Below are positions 9,302-18,114 of a DNA stretch of 64,000 bases, one piece after another; positions within the stretch are counted from its first letter, which is position 1; every line of letters starts with the position of its first letter. The DNA is taken from positions 434,001 through 498,000 of the forward strand of contig NZ_SZVO01000003.1 in the NCBI RefSeq assembly GCF_005280585.1, given 5' to 3'. Both the position numbers and the translations under genes were made by a program. Source of the stretch: Dyadobacter frigoris (GTDB lineage Bacteria; Bacteroidota; Bacteroidia; Cytophagales; Spirosomataceae). The notes beneath the pieces are model-generated. The model did no database searches. It was given only the letters and a program-made list of their open reading frames with translations, and was not told the origin of the DNA.

Positions 9302-10396
9302 ATGATCAGAAGTATCATTTTTTCTTTATTGGTAGCTCAATGCATTATTCCGGCACATGCTCAGACCAGTGTTTTAAAACCTGGTTTTGAGAAACAGGAA
9401 TATATTGAACTGATGAAAATGCATGCCAGACTTTATGATACCACCAAGAATAAAATTCCATATCCCGTTCATTTCAAATCCATTTACAATTCACCCATTG
9501 TGGGCATGGATAATCGCTGGGATCTTTGGAGTAGTAAAAAATCTGCGGTGGCTGTGATTAATCTTCGTGGCACAACAACAAATCCTGTTAGCTGGCTTCA
9601 AAATTTTTATGCGGCTATGGTACCTGCTCAGGGAGAACTCAAACTTTCAAACGATTTTACCTTCAAATATCACTTGGCAGAAAATCCACGGGCAGCTGTG
9701 CATGTCGGCTGGCTTATTGGCGTTGCTTATCTTGCCAGAGATATTCTCCCTAAAATTGATTCCTGTTATAAAATAGGAATTAAAGAATTCATCATCATGG
9801 GCCACAGTCAGGGAGGTGCGCTCACTTATCTGATGACGTCTCATTTATACAATCTTCAAAAGCAAAATGTTTTACCAAAAGATATTCGTTTCAAAACCTA
9901 TTGCAGTGCAGCACCAAAGGCAGGAAATGTTTATTACGCTTATGAATATGAAAATCTGATTGATGGGGGCTGGGGTATCAATGTGATCAATGGCGCTGAC
10001 TGGGTTCCGCAAACGCCATTTTCCGTACAGAATTTATCCGATTTTAATGAGACAAATCCATTCCGGGATATTGACGGGGTTTTGAAAAAGCAAAAATTTT
10101 TTACAAGAATTGCGCTTCGCCATGCTTACAGGCAACTGAAAAAACCAAGTGAAAAAGCGCAGCGTCATTATGAGAAATACCTTGGGAATTATGTTTCCAA
10201 AATGGTTAAGAAAACGCTGCCCGAATTCCAGCCTCCGGTTTATGTAAAAACTTCTGATTATGTGAGGATTGGACCCACAATCACCCTGCTCGGTGATGAC
10301 GCTTATTACAAATTGTTCCCGGATTCCAAAACAGATGTTTTTGCGCATCATCTTTTAGAACCTTATTTGTATCTGATCGATCAATATAAACATTAG
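9302..10396 (+). CDS. Secreted lipase-like alpha/beta hydrolase (class 3 lipase type)
   Basis: ATG at 9302 is preferred over ATG at 9263 because it gives a clean signal peptide (a short basic start, a hydrophobic core and cleavage after AHA). The nucleophile elbow is IMGHSQGGALTYL, with Ser about residue 169 in a G-H-S-Q-G motif. An upstream INLRGT segment resembles the oxyanion strand of class 3 lipases, and candidate catalytic His residues lie near the end in VFAHHLLEP. The product is probably periplasmic or outer-membrane exposed and hydrolyses esters; the substrate is unknown. The DUF1648 gene follows after 22 bp. Confidence 0.75.
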   Translation: MIRSIIFSLLVAQCIIPAHAQTSVLKPGFEKQEYIELMKMHARLYDTTKNKIPYPVHFKSIYNSPIVGMDNRWDLWSSKKSAVAVINLRGTTTNPVSWLQNFYAAMVPAQGELKLSNDFTFKYHLAENPRAAVHVGWLIGVAYLARDILPKIDSCYKIGIKEFIIMGHSQGGALTYLMTSHLYNLQKQNVLPKDIRFKTYCSAAPKAGNVYYAYEYENLIDGGWGINVINGADWVPQTPFSVQNLSDFNETNPFRDIDGVLKKQKFFTRIALRHAYRQLKKPSEKAQRHYEKYLGNYVSKMVKKTLPEFQPPVYVKTSDYVRIGPTITLLGDDAYYKLFPDSKTDVFAHHLLEPYLYLIDQYKH

Positions 10397-10418
10397 ATTT
10401 GCACATAAATTAATAATA

Positions 10419-10925
10419 ATGGCAAAGATTAAAAGCACAAAACCGTCAGCAAAATCCAAATTTTCCGGTGTTGACAAAATGTTAGATACCGCGGGCTGGT
10501 TTGGTTTAATCGCACTGGGTTTGATAACCGTATTCACTTATGTCCGTTCACCGGACATTATCCCACTTCATTTTAATGTGGTAGGACATGCTGATGGCTT
10601 TGGAAAAAAAGTAATGATTTTTGCAGTATTCGCGATCGCCGCTGCCATTTTCATGTGTATTACCTTATCAATTAAATTTGTTTTCAATCCATCGAAAGCA
10701 ACGTTGGTACCAAATAAAAATTTCGATTTCGCTATCAGGACAATCCGCTTTATTCGGTTAATTGCCATGGTGGGATTTATTTACATTCTGGTCGTTACCA
10801 ATTTGGTTGTTGACGGACATGTAAAAGGTTTGGGATCTTTATTTCTTCCCATTGTTATGGTTTCGCTATTATTTCCGATCGCTTTTTATTTCAAAAGAAC
10901 CTTATCTCCTAGAAATAGAAGTTAA
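10419..10925 (+). CDS. DUF1648 domain membrane protein
   Basis: The protein has 168 residues and about four membrane segments. After the first segment it reads SPDIIPLHFNVVGHADGFGKK, the signature of DUF1648 proteins (P.hf...G.pd.wg.K). DUF1648 occurs alone or in SdpI-like immunity and sensor proteins; this short form has no further domain and its role is unknown. It lies 22 bp after the lipase-like gene and may be cotranscribed. A TAnnTTTG-like box (10394-10401) overlaps the lipase stop and could also start transcription here. Confidence 0.8.
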   Translation: MAKIKSTKPSAKSKFSGVDKMLDTAGWFGLIALGLITVFTYVRSPDIIPLHFNVVGHADGFGKKVMIFAVFAIAAAIFMCITLSIKFVFNPSKATLVPNKNFDFAIRTIRFIRLIAMVGFIYILVVTNLVVDGHVKGLGSLFLPIVMVSLLFPIAFYFKRTLSPRNRS

Positions 10926-10932
10926 AAATTGA

Positions 10933-10964
10933 TTGCTGGCACAGTTTTCCTTACTTTAATTTTG
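10933..10964 (+). promoter_or_regulatory. Candidate Bacteroidota promoter
   Basis: TTG (10933-10935), 21 bp of spacer and TAATTTTG (10957-10964) fit the -33/-7 pattern. A start near 10971 would leave a leader of about 70 nt before the ATG at 11044 and argues against a more upstream TTG start at 10978. Confidence 0.45.
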
Positions 10965-11043
10965 AGATTACTTAATCTTGAATCTAACGTCTAATCATTC
11001 GTGGTTAAATGTTTTATCCAATAAGCATTCAAATAAAAGATTT

Positions 11044-11751
11044 ATGGAAGACAAAAATAAATTTGCAGTCGAAATAACATCATTCACTCCGATAAAAGAA
11101 ATTCCTGGTTCCTGGACAAATACTGATTACAAGGCTTTGTTAGTGAAAATGGATTACGAAAATCCGGATGAAATCAGCGAAGCAGAATTGAAAGAAATGT
11201 GTTTCATGTCAATTACCGACTATGAACCGGCCGAAGCTGCCAAACTGGTTTTGGAGTATTTACTTGAAGAAAATCTAACCGATGGCCAGATAGAAAATCT
11301 TTCGCATCAGATGCTGACAGAAAAATTGTGGGAAGAAAATCCAAAACTGGATCTGCATGTCAGTTTCTTCAAAGCAACCCAACTTCTGTTTGATGCTTAT
11401 AACGGCAAATTTCCAAGAGCAGAAGCAGTTCAGTTTAAACTAAAACTTACAGCTGAAAATCCTGAGAGTTTATCGATTTTTGAAGAAAATCCAGAGGCTC
11501 CGATTGTAAGAATTTTGGCTCAGGGAATGTCAGATCATAATTTGGTAAACCGTCTTTTTGGCGATCAACTGGAAGGAACAAGTTTTGAGGAAGCCAAAAA
11601 TATTATCTGGGAGCTTAAAACGATTGAAAAGAAAACAAACGAAATAACATTTGATATCGTAAGCTCGGCTTATTGGTTAGACGATATTAAATATGCGGAT
11701 AATTATGAAGCTACGTCACATCCCGACATTTTAGTATCAGAAGAAGAATAA
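11044..11751 (+). CDS. Acidic cytoplasmic protein of unknown function
   Basis: ATG at 11044 gives 235 residues. An upstream in-frame TTG at 10978 would add 22 residues, but it lies only about 13 bp past a candidate promoter box. The protein is rich in Glu and Asp, has no signal peptide or membrane segment, and looks mostly helical with segments such as NPDEISEAELKEMCF. I do not recognise a family. A candidate promoter lies upstream and a strong hairpin terminator downstream, so it seems to be a single-gene transcription unit. Confidence 0.7.
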   Translation: MEDKNKFAVEITSFTPIKEIPGSWTNTDYKALLVKMDYENPDEISEAELKEMCFMSITDYEPAEAAKLVLEYLLEENLTDGQIENLSHQMLTEKLWEENPKLDLHVSFFKATQLLFDAYNGKFPRAEAVQFKLKLTAENPESLSIFEENPEAPIVRILAQGMSDHNLVNRLFGDQLEGTSFEEAKNIIWELKTIEKKTNEITFDIVSSAYWLDDIKYADNYEATSHPDILVSEEE

Positions 11752-11771
11752 TTGCCAAATAATAGTAAAGT

Positions 11772-11824
11772 AAAATTGCATATGGACAGTCTTATCTGTA
11801 AAATTGTCGATATGCAATTTTTTT
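11772..11824 (+). terminator. Intrinsic terminator or attenuator before the M14 gene
   Basis: A perfect stem of at least 10 bp (outer arms near 11772-11783 and 11810-11821) has inner pairing GACAG/TTGTC and a following T-run. It ends about 10 bp before the next ATG at 11834, so it may also act as an attenuator for that gene. Confidence 0.65.
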
Positions 11825-11833
11825 AAAACTATT

Positions 11834-13567
11834 ATGCAAAAAACACTCCTGGCAATACTGCTTTTTTTTTCCACAGCAGCCATTGCCCAGTACCAAACAC
11901 ATTTTGAAAAAAGCGGCGAAAAAGAAACACCGACTTATGAAGAAGGTATCGCTTATTACAAACTTTTAGCCAAAAACTTCCCCCAAATTCAAATCACAGA
12001 AAAAGGCCTGACCGACAGTGGAAAACCTTTAAGTCTGGTACTTTATTCCAAAACTAAAACCTTCGATATTGAAAAACTGAAGGCGCAGGGAAAAGCAATT
12101 TACTTGATCAATAACGCCATTCACCCTGGCGAACCCGACGGTGTGGATGCTTCCATGCTTTTACTCCGTGACATTGCGCTTCATCCCGAAAAATTCCCGG
12201 AGTTGGATAGCGTAGTACTGGCGATTATTCCATTTTACAACATCGGCGGCGCGCTGAACCGCAATAGCACCACACGTACAAATCAGGATGGACCGGTAGA
12301 ATACGGCTTTCGGGGAAATGCACGAAACTATGATTTGAACCGTGATTTCATCAAAAATGATACGCGTAATGCAAAAAGTTTTGCCGCCATATTTCACGAA
12401 TTAGACCCGGACCTTTTCGCTGATACACACGTAAGTAATGGCGCAGATTATCAGTACGTGATGACGTTGGATTATGCCCAGCAGGATAAATTAGGCGGTT
12501 CTTTGGGAAAATTTCAAAGAGAAACTTTCCTTCCCTTTATGTACAAATACCTGGAAGAAGCAGGTTACGAAGCGACGCCTTATGTAAATTCCTGGGGGCA
12601 AACGCCGGATAAAGGTTTTGTCCAATTCCCTGACTGGCCGAGATATTCAACCGGTTATGCTGCGCTTTTTCATACGCTTGGGGTGATGACTGAAACACAT
12701 ATGCTTAAATCGTATGATAAACGTGTGAAGGCAACTTATGCCTATCTGCATGGAAATCTGAAAGTTTTGGCTCAGTATAGAAAGGCTGTTTTACAGATTC
12801 GGAAAGAGACAAAAGAGGCCGTAAAAACGCAGGAAAAATTCGCAATTACCTGGCAAAACAATAAAGAGAAATCTACGGAAATCGACTTCAAAGGATTTAC
12901 TCCGGAATATTATCCAAGTAAGGTAAGCGGTAAAGATCGGCTGCATTATGATCGTACGAAACCTTTAAATGTGAAGGCACCATTTTACGATACTTATGAA
13001 CCGCTGGACGTTGTTCAAAAACCATTGGCCTACATTATTCCGCAAGGCTGGTTTAACGTGATCGATCTTTTAAAACTCAATCAGGTACAAATGACGCAGA
13101 TTGAAAAAGATGAAGAACGCGATGTTGAAGTTTATTATATCCAAAGCTACGACGCGCCAAAACAGCCTTTTGAAGGACATTACTGGCATACGAATACGGA
13201 ACTTCGCACAGAAAAGAAAAAAGTAAAATTCAGTAAAGGTGACTGGTATATTCCTGTAAATCAATGGACAAACCGCTATATTATTGAAACCTTGGAACCG
13301 AAAGCGGTTGATTCGTTTTTCAAATGGAATTTCTTTGATACGATTCTTCAGGCAAAAGAAGGTTATTCCAGTTACGTTTTTGAAGATCTGGCTGCTGAGC
13401 TTTTGAGCAAATCGCCAGAATTGCAAAAACTATTGGATGACAAAAGAAAATCTGACGAGGCCTTTGCCAAAAGCGGAGATGCACAGTTACGATTTATTTA
13501 TGAAAATTCTCCTTACAGAGAAAAGGAATATTTAAGATATCCTGTTTTTAGGGTTATGGGGAAATAA
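11834..13567 (+). CDS. Secreted M14-family zinc carboxypeptidase-like protein
   Basis: ATG at 11834 is used because it yields a signal peptide (MQKTLLAILLFFSTAAIAQ); an upstream in-frame TTG would lie inside the terminator hairpin. The 577-residue product shows the M14 zinc motif NAIHPGEPDG (H-x-x-E), the substrate-site segment YDLNRDF with Arg, and DTHVSNGADYQY that would carry the third zinc ligand His. The catalytic Glu is probably in TETHMLKSY. Proteins of this Bacteroidota group are periplasmic or secreted and are annotated as M14 peptidases; the preferred substrate is not known. The gene ends at a terminator shared with the convergent DUF6807 gene. Confidence 0.85.
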   Translation: MQKTLLAILLFFSTAAIAQYQTHFEKSGEKETPTYEEGIAYYKLLAKNFPQIQITEKGLTDSGKPLSLVLYSKTKTFDIEKLKAQGKAIYLINNAIHPGEPDGVDASMLLLRDIALHPEKFPELDSVVLAIIPFYNIGGALNRNSTTRTNQDGPVEYGFRGNARNYDLNRDFIKNDTRNAKSFAAIFHELDPDLFADTHVSNGADYQYVMTLDYAQQDKLGGSLGKFQRETFLPFMYKYLEEAGYEATPYVNSWGQTPDKGFVQFPDWPRYSTGYAALFHTLGVMTETHMLKSYDKRVKATYAYLHGNLKVLAQYRKAVLQIRKETKEAVKTQEKFAITWQNNKEKSTEIDFKGFTPEYYPSKVSGKDRLHYDRTKPLNVKAPFYDTYEPLDVVQKPLAYIIPQGWFNVIDLLKLNQVQMTQIEKDEERDVEVYYIQSYDAPKQPFEGHYWHTNTELRTEKKKVKFSKGDWYIPVNQWTNRYIIETLEPKAVDSFFKWNFFDTILQAKEGYSSYVFEDLAAELLSKSPELQKLLDDKRKSDEAFAKSGDAQLRFIYENSPYREKEYLRYPVFRVMGK

Positions 13568-13593
13568 CCAGAATCAATTTTATTCCAATAACT

Positions 13594-13645
13594 AAAAACG
13601 GCTTGTGATTTCTACCTCCACGGAAGAAATTACAAGCCGTTTTTT
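13594..13645. terminator. Bidirectional terminator
   Basis: A stem of about 20 bp with one G-T pair (13594-13613 with 13625-13645) has an A-run on the left and a T-run on the right. It lies between the convergent M14 and DUF6807 genes. Confidence 0.8.
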
Positions 13646-13667
13646 TATTTACTTATGATTAAGATAA

Positions 13668-14708
13668 TTACTTCACTTTTGCAAAATCAGCAGCCATAGC
13701 ATTGATTGATGCATCTGAAAGATGTTCTGATGCAACTACTAACCGGTAACGGAAAGTTGTAGATTCTCCTTTTTTCAATTTGAAATTCAAAACTTCTTTT
13801 CCATCACTGAAAGCTTCCTGACCTAATGGGTTCACTGCAAATAAGCCGTAACCTCTTGCATGAAAATAAGCAGGATAACCAACATTTTTTGGATGATCAA
13901 TGATGGCGATACTGATGTCCTCATCTTTGATTTTTCCTGTCAGGTTACACCAGACTGCTCTTTTAGCCCAAACATCTTCACCTGTAACGCCATTACTGTT
14001 ACGGTAATTTCCGGTAATTCCTTCATTATTCAGCGTAGGAACTTTGGTCGCAATCCCGCTTGCATCTGTAAATATTTCAGGTTTTGTCGAAGGCAATTCC
14101 AGTTCTCTTGCCACACGAATAGCAAACATTCCGTCTTTAACATCCGGCATAGCAGCGTCGATAACGGCAGTCAAAGTCGTTAAACGATCGACGGTTCTGG
14201 TAGTACCTTTTCCCGAAAATATGTAAGTCGTTTTTTCCTGCAAAGTCAGCTTGCCGTCTCTGTCAACCCAGTCGGCAGTAACGGTTAATTCTCCTTTATC
14301 TTTTCCACTTTTTATGGAAGCAATTCCGGTATGTTTTATGGTTCCGTAAGCATGTTTTACGTGATCAACCGCATTACTGTTGTTCCAGTAATCGTTGTCA
14401 TTTACATTCTCATAGTTCAGCCAGATCCCGACGTGGTGCGGGTGATCGATACGTTCTCCCGGACGTGGATCTAGTGGCCAGCCACGGGTTACCAAAGTAC
14501 CTTTTGCTGTCATGACCGGATAAAGAACTGCCTTTTTCAAAACATCTTCACCCGGATAGAAATAAGAAGTAAATGGTTTCCCATCAATATTTACCTCCAC
14601 CTTTTTTTCTTTTTTATTATCGACCAGGTCAACCTTCTGGGCCTGAACCAAGCCGCTCACTGCCAAAGAAAAAGCAGCAATCGCAATACTGGTATATCTA
14701 AACTTCAC
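13668..14708 (-). CDS. PmoA-like / DUF6807 family secreted protein
   Basis: The 346-residue protein has a signal peptide ending near LVQAQ. Segments typical of DUF6807 (annotated as methane-oxygenase PmoA-like) are PGERIDHPHHVGIWLNYEN and YWNNSNAVDHVKHAYG near residues 80-120. The name is historical; members of this family in Bacteroidota and Planctomycetota occur with DUF1080 and Gfo/Idh/MocA genes in carbohydrate loci and are not methane monooxygenases. The conserved His/Asn cluster could bind metal or sugar. It is the last gene of a minus-strand set behind the oxidoreductase, from which it is separated by a long palindrome. Confidence 0.8.
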   Translation of the reverse strand: MKFRYTSIAIAAFSLAVSGLVQAQKVDLVDNKKEKKVEVNIDGKPFTSYFYPGEDVLKKAVLYPVMTAKGTLVTRGWPLDPRPGERIDHPHHVGIWLNYENVNDNDYWNNSNAVDHVKHAYGTIKHTGIASIKSGKDKGELTVTADWVDRDGKLTLQEKTTYIFSGKGTTRTVDRLTTLTAVIDAAMPDVKDGMFAIRVARELELPSTKPEIFTDASGIATKVPTLNNEGITGNYRNSNGVTGEDVWAKRAVWCNLTGKIKDEDISIAIIDHPKNVGYPAYFHARGYGLFAVNPLGQEAFSDGKEVLNFKLKKGESTTFRYRLVVASEHLSDASINAMAADFAKVK

Positions 14709-14726
14709 TTGTATATCTTTTAAGTG

Positions 14727-14850
14727 TTAAACGCACAGTAAGGGGGAGTTTTACGCAGAGTTACACTGAGGTATTTTATTTTAAACAAAAAACTCTGTGT
14801 AACTCTGCGCATAACCGCGCGGCGGCCGCTCCCCTTACCTCTGCGTTTAA
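14727..14850. repeat. Nested imperfect palindrome between two operon genes
   Basis: The outer arms (about 14727-14748 and 14829-14850) and inner arms (about 14753-14770 and 14792-14809, containing CGCAGAGTTACAC) are near-complementary, so the whole 124 bp can fold into a two-storey hairpin. One loop is markedly GC-rich (about 14810-14828). The wording CTCTGCG...TTTAA resembles dispersed intergenic repeats seen in many genomes. In RNA it may stop, slow or protect the transcript between the oxidoreductase and DUF6807 genes. Confidence 0.7.
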
Positions 14851-14857
14851 ATAAAAA

Positions 14858-16198
14858 TTAACTTAGCACGATGTCGCTTTTCTTTGGATCCCAGGTCACT
14901 TTTTTACCCGTGTGCAAAGCTTGTGTTGACATAATATTTGCTACCGAATGGTTGAATCCTGCACGTGCCGGCGCGTTTGGCTGCTTGCGGCTGCGTACAC
15001 ATTCCATCCAGTTACGCATGTGAAGTGACGTCATCGGGTCAGATCCAGTATTGGCATCTGTCGAAATTTTTTCACCCGTTTTTAAAGACTGATCAGGAAG
15101 CAAATTCGCTTTCATACCCATTGCGGCAGCATCTTTTTCTTTTAATCCACCTTCGGAAGTGATTTTGTTGGTATCCAGATTGATCATACCACCATTTGAG
15201 TAATAATATTCTTTCACATCCCCAGCGGCCTGGTGCATACGTGCAGAATAAATTACCTGAAATCCTTTATCCGGATTATCAAAAGGGCCATAGTCAAATG
15301 TTGCCGAGAAAGTATCCGCATTTACACGACCGTCTTTCCAGACATACACGCCTCCATTTGCTACAACGCTGCGTGGCGCTTCCAATCCTGAGAACCAGTG
15401 AACTGTATCAATCTGGTGCGACATCCATTGTCCCGGCAGACCTGATGAATATGGATAAAACAAACGGAATTCAAGATAATGACGTGGATTCCATTCTGTT
15501 TTCGGACGATTCAATAAGAAACGATCCCAGTCAGTATCTTCTTTTCTGATTTGAGAAACCAGTTCGGCACGTCTCCATCTTCCGGGCTGATTAACATTCC
15601 AGGTCATTTCAACCATCGAAATATCTCCAAATTTACCCGATTTGATAAAGTCATTGGCAGCATGATAGTTAGGAGCACTGCGGCGCTGCGAACCTACCTG
15701 AACAATTTGCTTGGAAGCTTCTACTGTTTTCAGTGCAAGTTTTCCGTCAGCCAAAGATTCAGCAAAAGGTTTTTCAACATATACATCACGACCAGATTTT
15801 ACTGCTTCAACACAATGAAGCGCATGTTGAAAATCGGCAGTACTGATGATAACTGCATCAACATCTTTACGAGCCAGCAATTCCTCGTTGTTACGTGCTT
15901 TAACAAATTCGCTGGCCGACCAGCCTTTTCCTTTTATAAATTTTTCAGCTTCGTCACGGCGACGGTTCCAGATGTCGGAAACGCCCATGAACTCAAAATT
16001 CATTTCTTTGGAATGTTCAGCAAAACTTGGAGCAAGCGAGCTGCGGAAACGATCAGAGAATCCGATAATTCCTACACGCACACGGTCATTAGCTCCTAAA
16101 ATACGGCGATAGCTTGATGCGTTTACTGAGTTGATACTTACAGCAGCTCCTGCGGTTATCAAAGCTGTTTTTTTGATAAAATCTCTTCTGGTAGTCAT
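14858..16198 (-). CDS. Gfo/Idh/MocA family oxidoreductase with Tat signal
   Basis: The 446-residue protein starts with a twin-arginine signal (TTRRDFIKKTALITAGAA), so it is exported folded, presumably with bound nicotinamide cofactor. The Rossmann region includes RVGIIGFSDR and DAVIISTADFQH, followed by YVEKPFAESL, the conserved EKP motif with the catalytic-site Lys. The C-terminal domain is the usual substrate-binding beta-sheet. Family members oxidise or reduce sugars and inositols using a tightly held NAD(P). Its position between the DUF1080 and DUF6807 genes suggests periplasmic oxidation or reduction of a glycoside. It lies 31 bp downstream of the DUF1080 gene and is probably cotranscribed with it. 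Confidence 0.9.
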   Translation of the reverse strand: MTTRRDFIKKTALITAGAAVSINSVNASSYRRILGANDRVRVGIIGFSDRFRSSLAPSFAEHSKEMNFEFMGVSDIWNRRRDEAEKFIKGKGWSASEFVKARNNEELLARKDVDAVIISTADFQHALHCVEAVKSGRDVYVEKPFAESLADGKLALKTVEASKQIVQVGSQRRSAPNYHAANDFIKSGKFGDISMVEMTWNVNQPGRWRRAELVSQIRKEDTDWDRFLLNRPKTEWNPRHYLEFRLFYPYSSGLPGQWMSHQIDTVHWFSGLEAPRSVVANGGVYVWKDGRVNADTFSATFDYGPFDNPDKGFQVIYSARMHQAAGDVKEYYYSNGGMINLDTNKITSEGGLKEKDAAAMGMKANLLPDQSLKTGEKISTDANTGSDPMTSLHMRNWMECVRSRKQPNAPARAGFNHSVANIMSTQALHTGKKVTWDPKKSDIVLS

Positions 16199-16229
16199 AA
16201 TTATGAATGAAATTTTGAAAGACTAAATT

Positions 16230-17606
16230 TTATTTACTTAATACCTTAACTTTCAGGCTACGGAAAGAAACATTATCCCCATGATCCTGTAACAACAGAT
16301 ATCCTTTTTCAGAAAGACCAAAACCTTCAAAGCCTTTGAACTTCGACTGTGCTACCAAGTCCTTAAAAGATTGAGATCCACGAACATACTCAACAACTTT
16401 ATGATTATTTAAAAAATGCTGAACGGTGCCATCCGGGTTTACTACAATTCGTCCCAAATTCCATTCCCCAATTTTTTTGATTGCATTCGCAGGTTTTTCG
16501 GATGTGATGATATCGTAAAGTGAGCCGATGGTTCTGTTTCCGTTTTTGCCCATTTTTGCATCCGGATGTCTTTCGTCATCAAGAACCTGAAATTCCAGTC
16601 CAACACCGGATTTTCCGTTGGAATTAAACTTTTTATCAACAAAATATTTCACCCCGCTATTAGCACCTTCTGTTAATTTAAATTGAAACTGAAATTCAAA
16701 CGCTGGTCCGTAAAGTTCTTTCGTGATGATATCATTTCCTGTTTCAGAACCGTCTGATTTTGAAATAGTAATAGACCCGTCATTGTAGTTCCAGCGTTTT
16801 GAAGGGAATTCCGGACCGGCATAAGAGGTCCATTGATCAACCGACTTTCCATCATAAAGCAAATTCCATCCTTGCGCTTTTTCAGCTTCCACAAGTGTAT
16901 TTGGAATAAGGTTGACAATACGGATATTCGTTTTTCGACTTGGTTTAAGGTTGGTCGTTTTGATGCGAACATTTTTCCAGCTCACCTGCGTGCCTTCCAG
17001 ACTTTTATCTTTGTTACCAATTGCGTGAACCTGCAAGCAAATAAATCCGCTAGGAGTCATATCATCCACAACATCAGCCACCGGAATTCCATTGACAAAA
17101 GTGCGGATCGAATTTCCGATTGCTTCTATACGATATTTATTCCAGGCATCTTTTTTGAAGGCTTTTTTCCCTTCAGGATTGATATCCAATGAATATAACC
17201 AGCCACGACGTGCTTCATCATAAAGTCCGCCTGACCACGCACGGTCGCTCGGATCAATTTCAACCTGATAGCCATGTACCCGTCCGTTTTGATAATCAGG
17301 TGTGGAAAGACTTCTGATTTGAATTCCGGAATTCAGTTTATTATCAACTTTTACATCACATTCGAAGATAAAATCACCATAGTTTTTTTCTGTTGTCAAA
17401 AAAGAATTTGGCGTATCCATAACCGAGGTTCCTACAATGGCGCCATCTTTTACTTCATATTTAGCTTTTCCATTTAATTGTTTCCAACCGGTCAGGTCCT
17501 TTCCATTAAACAGATCCTGCCAGCCATCTTTCGATTTTTGTGCGTTAGCTACTGAAAATGATAAGATTAATACTAAAAACGCAATGTGTACTTTGTAAAT
17601 TTTCAT
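16230..17606 (-). CDS. Secreted protein with two DUF1080 (3-keto-disaccharide hydrolase) domains
   Basis: After a signal peptide (cleavage near ANAQ) the 458 residues contain two DUF1080 copies. The first, about residues 28-217, opens with WQDLFNGKDLTGW. The second, about 245-456, opens with WNLLYDGKSVDQW. Each has a laminarinase-like jelly-roll pattern with N-SGI/V-repeats such as LNSGIQIRS and ANSGVKYFV. Pfam names the family 3-keto-disaccharide hydrolase; members cleave 3-keto glycosides made by oxidoreductases. The second copy differs from the first, so one may bind and the other cleave. The neighbouring oxidoreductase fits that pathway. It appears to be first in its transcription unit. 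Confidence 0.88.
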   Translation of the reverse strand: MKIYKVHIAFLVLILSFSVANAQKSKDGWQDLFNGKDLTGWKQLNGKAKYEVKDGAIVGTSVMDTPNSFLTTEKNYGDFIFECDVKVDNKLNSGIQIRSLSTPDYQNGRVHGYQVEIDPSDRAWSGGLYDEARRGWLYSLDINPEGKKAFKKDAWNKYRIEAIGNSIRTFVNGIPVADVVDDMTPSGFICLQVHAIGNKDKSLEGTQVSWKNVRIKTTNLKPSRKTNIRIVNLIPNTLVEAEKAQGWNLLYDGKSVDQWTSYAGPEFPSKRWNYNDGSITISKSDGSETGNDIITKELYGPAFEFQFQFKLTEGANSGVKYFVDKKFNSNGKSGVGLEFQVLDDERHPDAKMGKNGNRTIGSLYDIITSEKPANAIKKIGEWNLGRIVVNPDGTVQHFLNNHKVVEYVRGSQSFKDLVAQSKFKGFEGFGLSEKGYLLLQDHGDNVSFRSLKVKVLSK

Positions 17607-17923
17607 ATTCCATTATCGCCAAAATGGCTGTTTGTAAATTATAACTATGATTGGTTATATAAGAAGGAAAAGCTTTAAACTATATAACGATAGATTAGCA
17701 CTTTTACCCTGACAAATTGTTGAAAGGTTTAGAATGAATTCTTGGGTAACAGTATTTATTAATCAAAGTAGTCGCGGTGAGGTATTCATTATTAAACCGA
17801 TAATATTCCTGTCTTTAAAGGATAGACCAGCACTTATCAGTTAGTATCGAATTTGAAATACACTCTTGAAGAATTCCGCAGACAAAAAATCATGTCAGAT
17901 TTTGGTAAAAAAAACCGTGAAAA
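17607..17923. other. Upstream region of the DUF1080 operon
   Basis: About 317 AT-rich bases lie between the DUF1080 start and a small plus-strand frame. Promoters for the DUF1080 operon should lie here, but I find no clear TAnnTTTG box. An 11-codon frame from ATG 17892 ends in a TGA that overlaps the next ATG (ATGA). Confidence 0.4.
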
Positions 17924-18067
17924 ATGAAACCACAAAATACAAATAGCATCAAAATCAATAAGGGACTGGAAAGATTTAAAGGAAAGGAATTATTTCCTGA
18001 GAAAGTCGGACTCGCGAAAAAAATGCTGGCAAATGTAAAGTTGCCGGAACTGCCAAAGAAAAAATAA
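17924..18067 (+). CDS. Small basic protein, unknown (47 residues)
   Basis: This frame runs from ATG 17924 to TAA 18067 and encodes 47 residues with twelve Lys and one Arg, so it is strongly basic. The central part FKGKELFPEKVGLAKKML could form an amphipathic helix, and the tail is KLPELPKKK. It has no signal peptide or membrane segment. A strong hairpin with a T-run starts 6 bp after the stop, exactly where a terminator for this gene would be, which supports expression. No Shine-Dalgarno-like sequence is evident, which is usual in this phylum. I do not recognise a family. It may instead be chance in an intergenic region. Confidence 0.5.
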   Translation: MKPQNTNSIKINKGLERFKGKELFPEKVGLAKKMLANVKLPELPKKK

Positions 18068-18072
18068 TTTAA

Positions 18073-18107
18073 AAAAAAGCGGTTATTCAGGGAATAACCG
18101 CTTTTTT
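18073..18107. terminator. Bidirectional terminator, perfect 15-bp stem
   Basis: Arms 18073-18087 and 18093-18107 are perfectly complementary around a 5-nt loop, with A-run and T-run ends. It lies between the small basic protein gene (+) and the isomerase gene (-). Confidence 0.88.
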
Positions 18108-18114
18108 AAAACCC

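Noticed and set aside
10978..11043. N-terminal extension of the 235-residue acidic protein
   Set aside because: It starts with TTG very close to a candidate promoter, and its sequence is unlike a conserved domain start.
13668..14708. Methane monooxygenase subunit PmoA
   Set aside because: The family name is historical; the protein has a signal peptide and is not a membrane-spanning PmoA, and no pmoB or pmoC is present.
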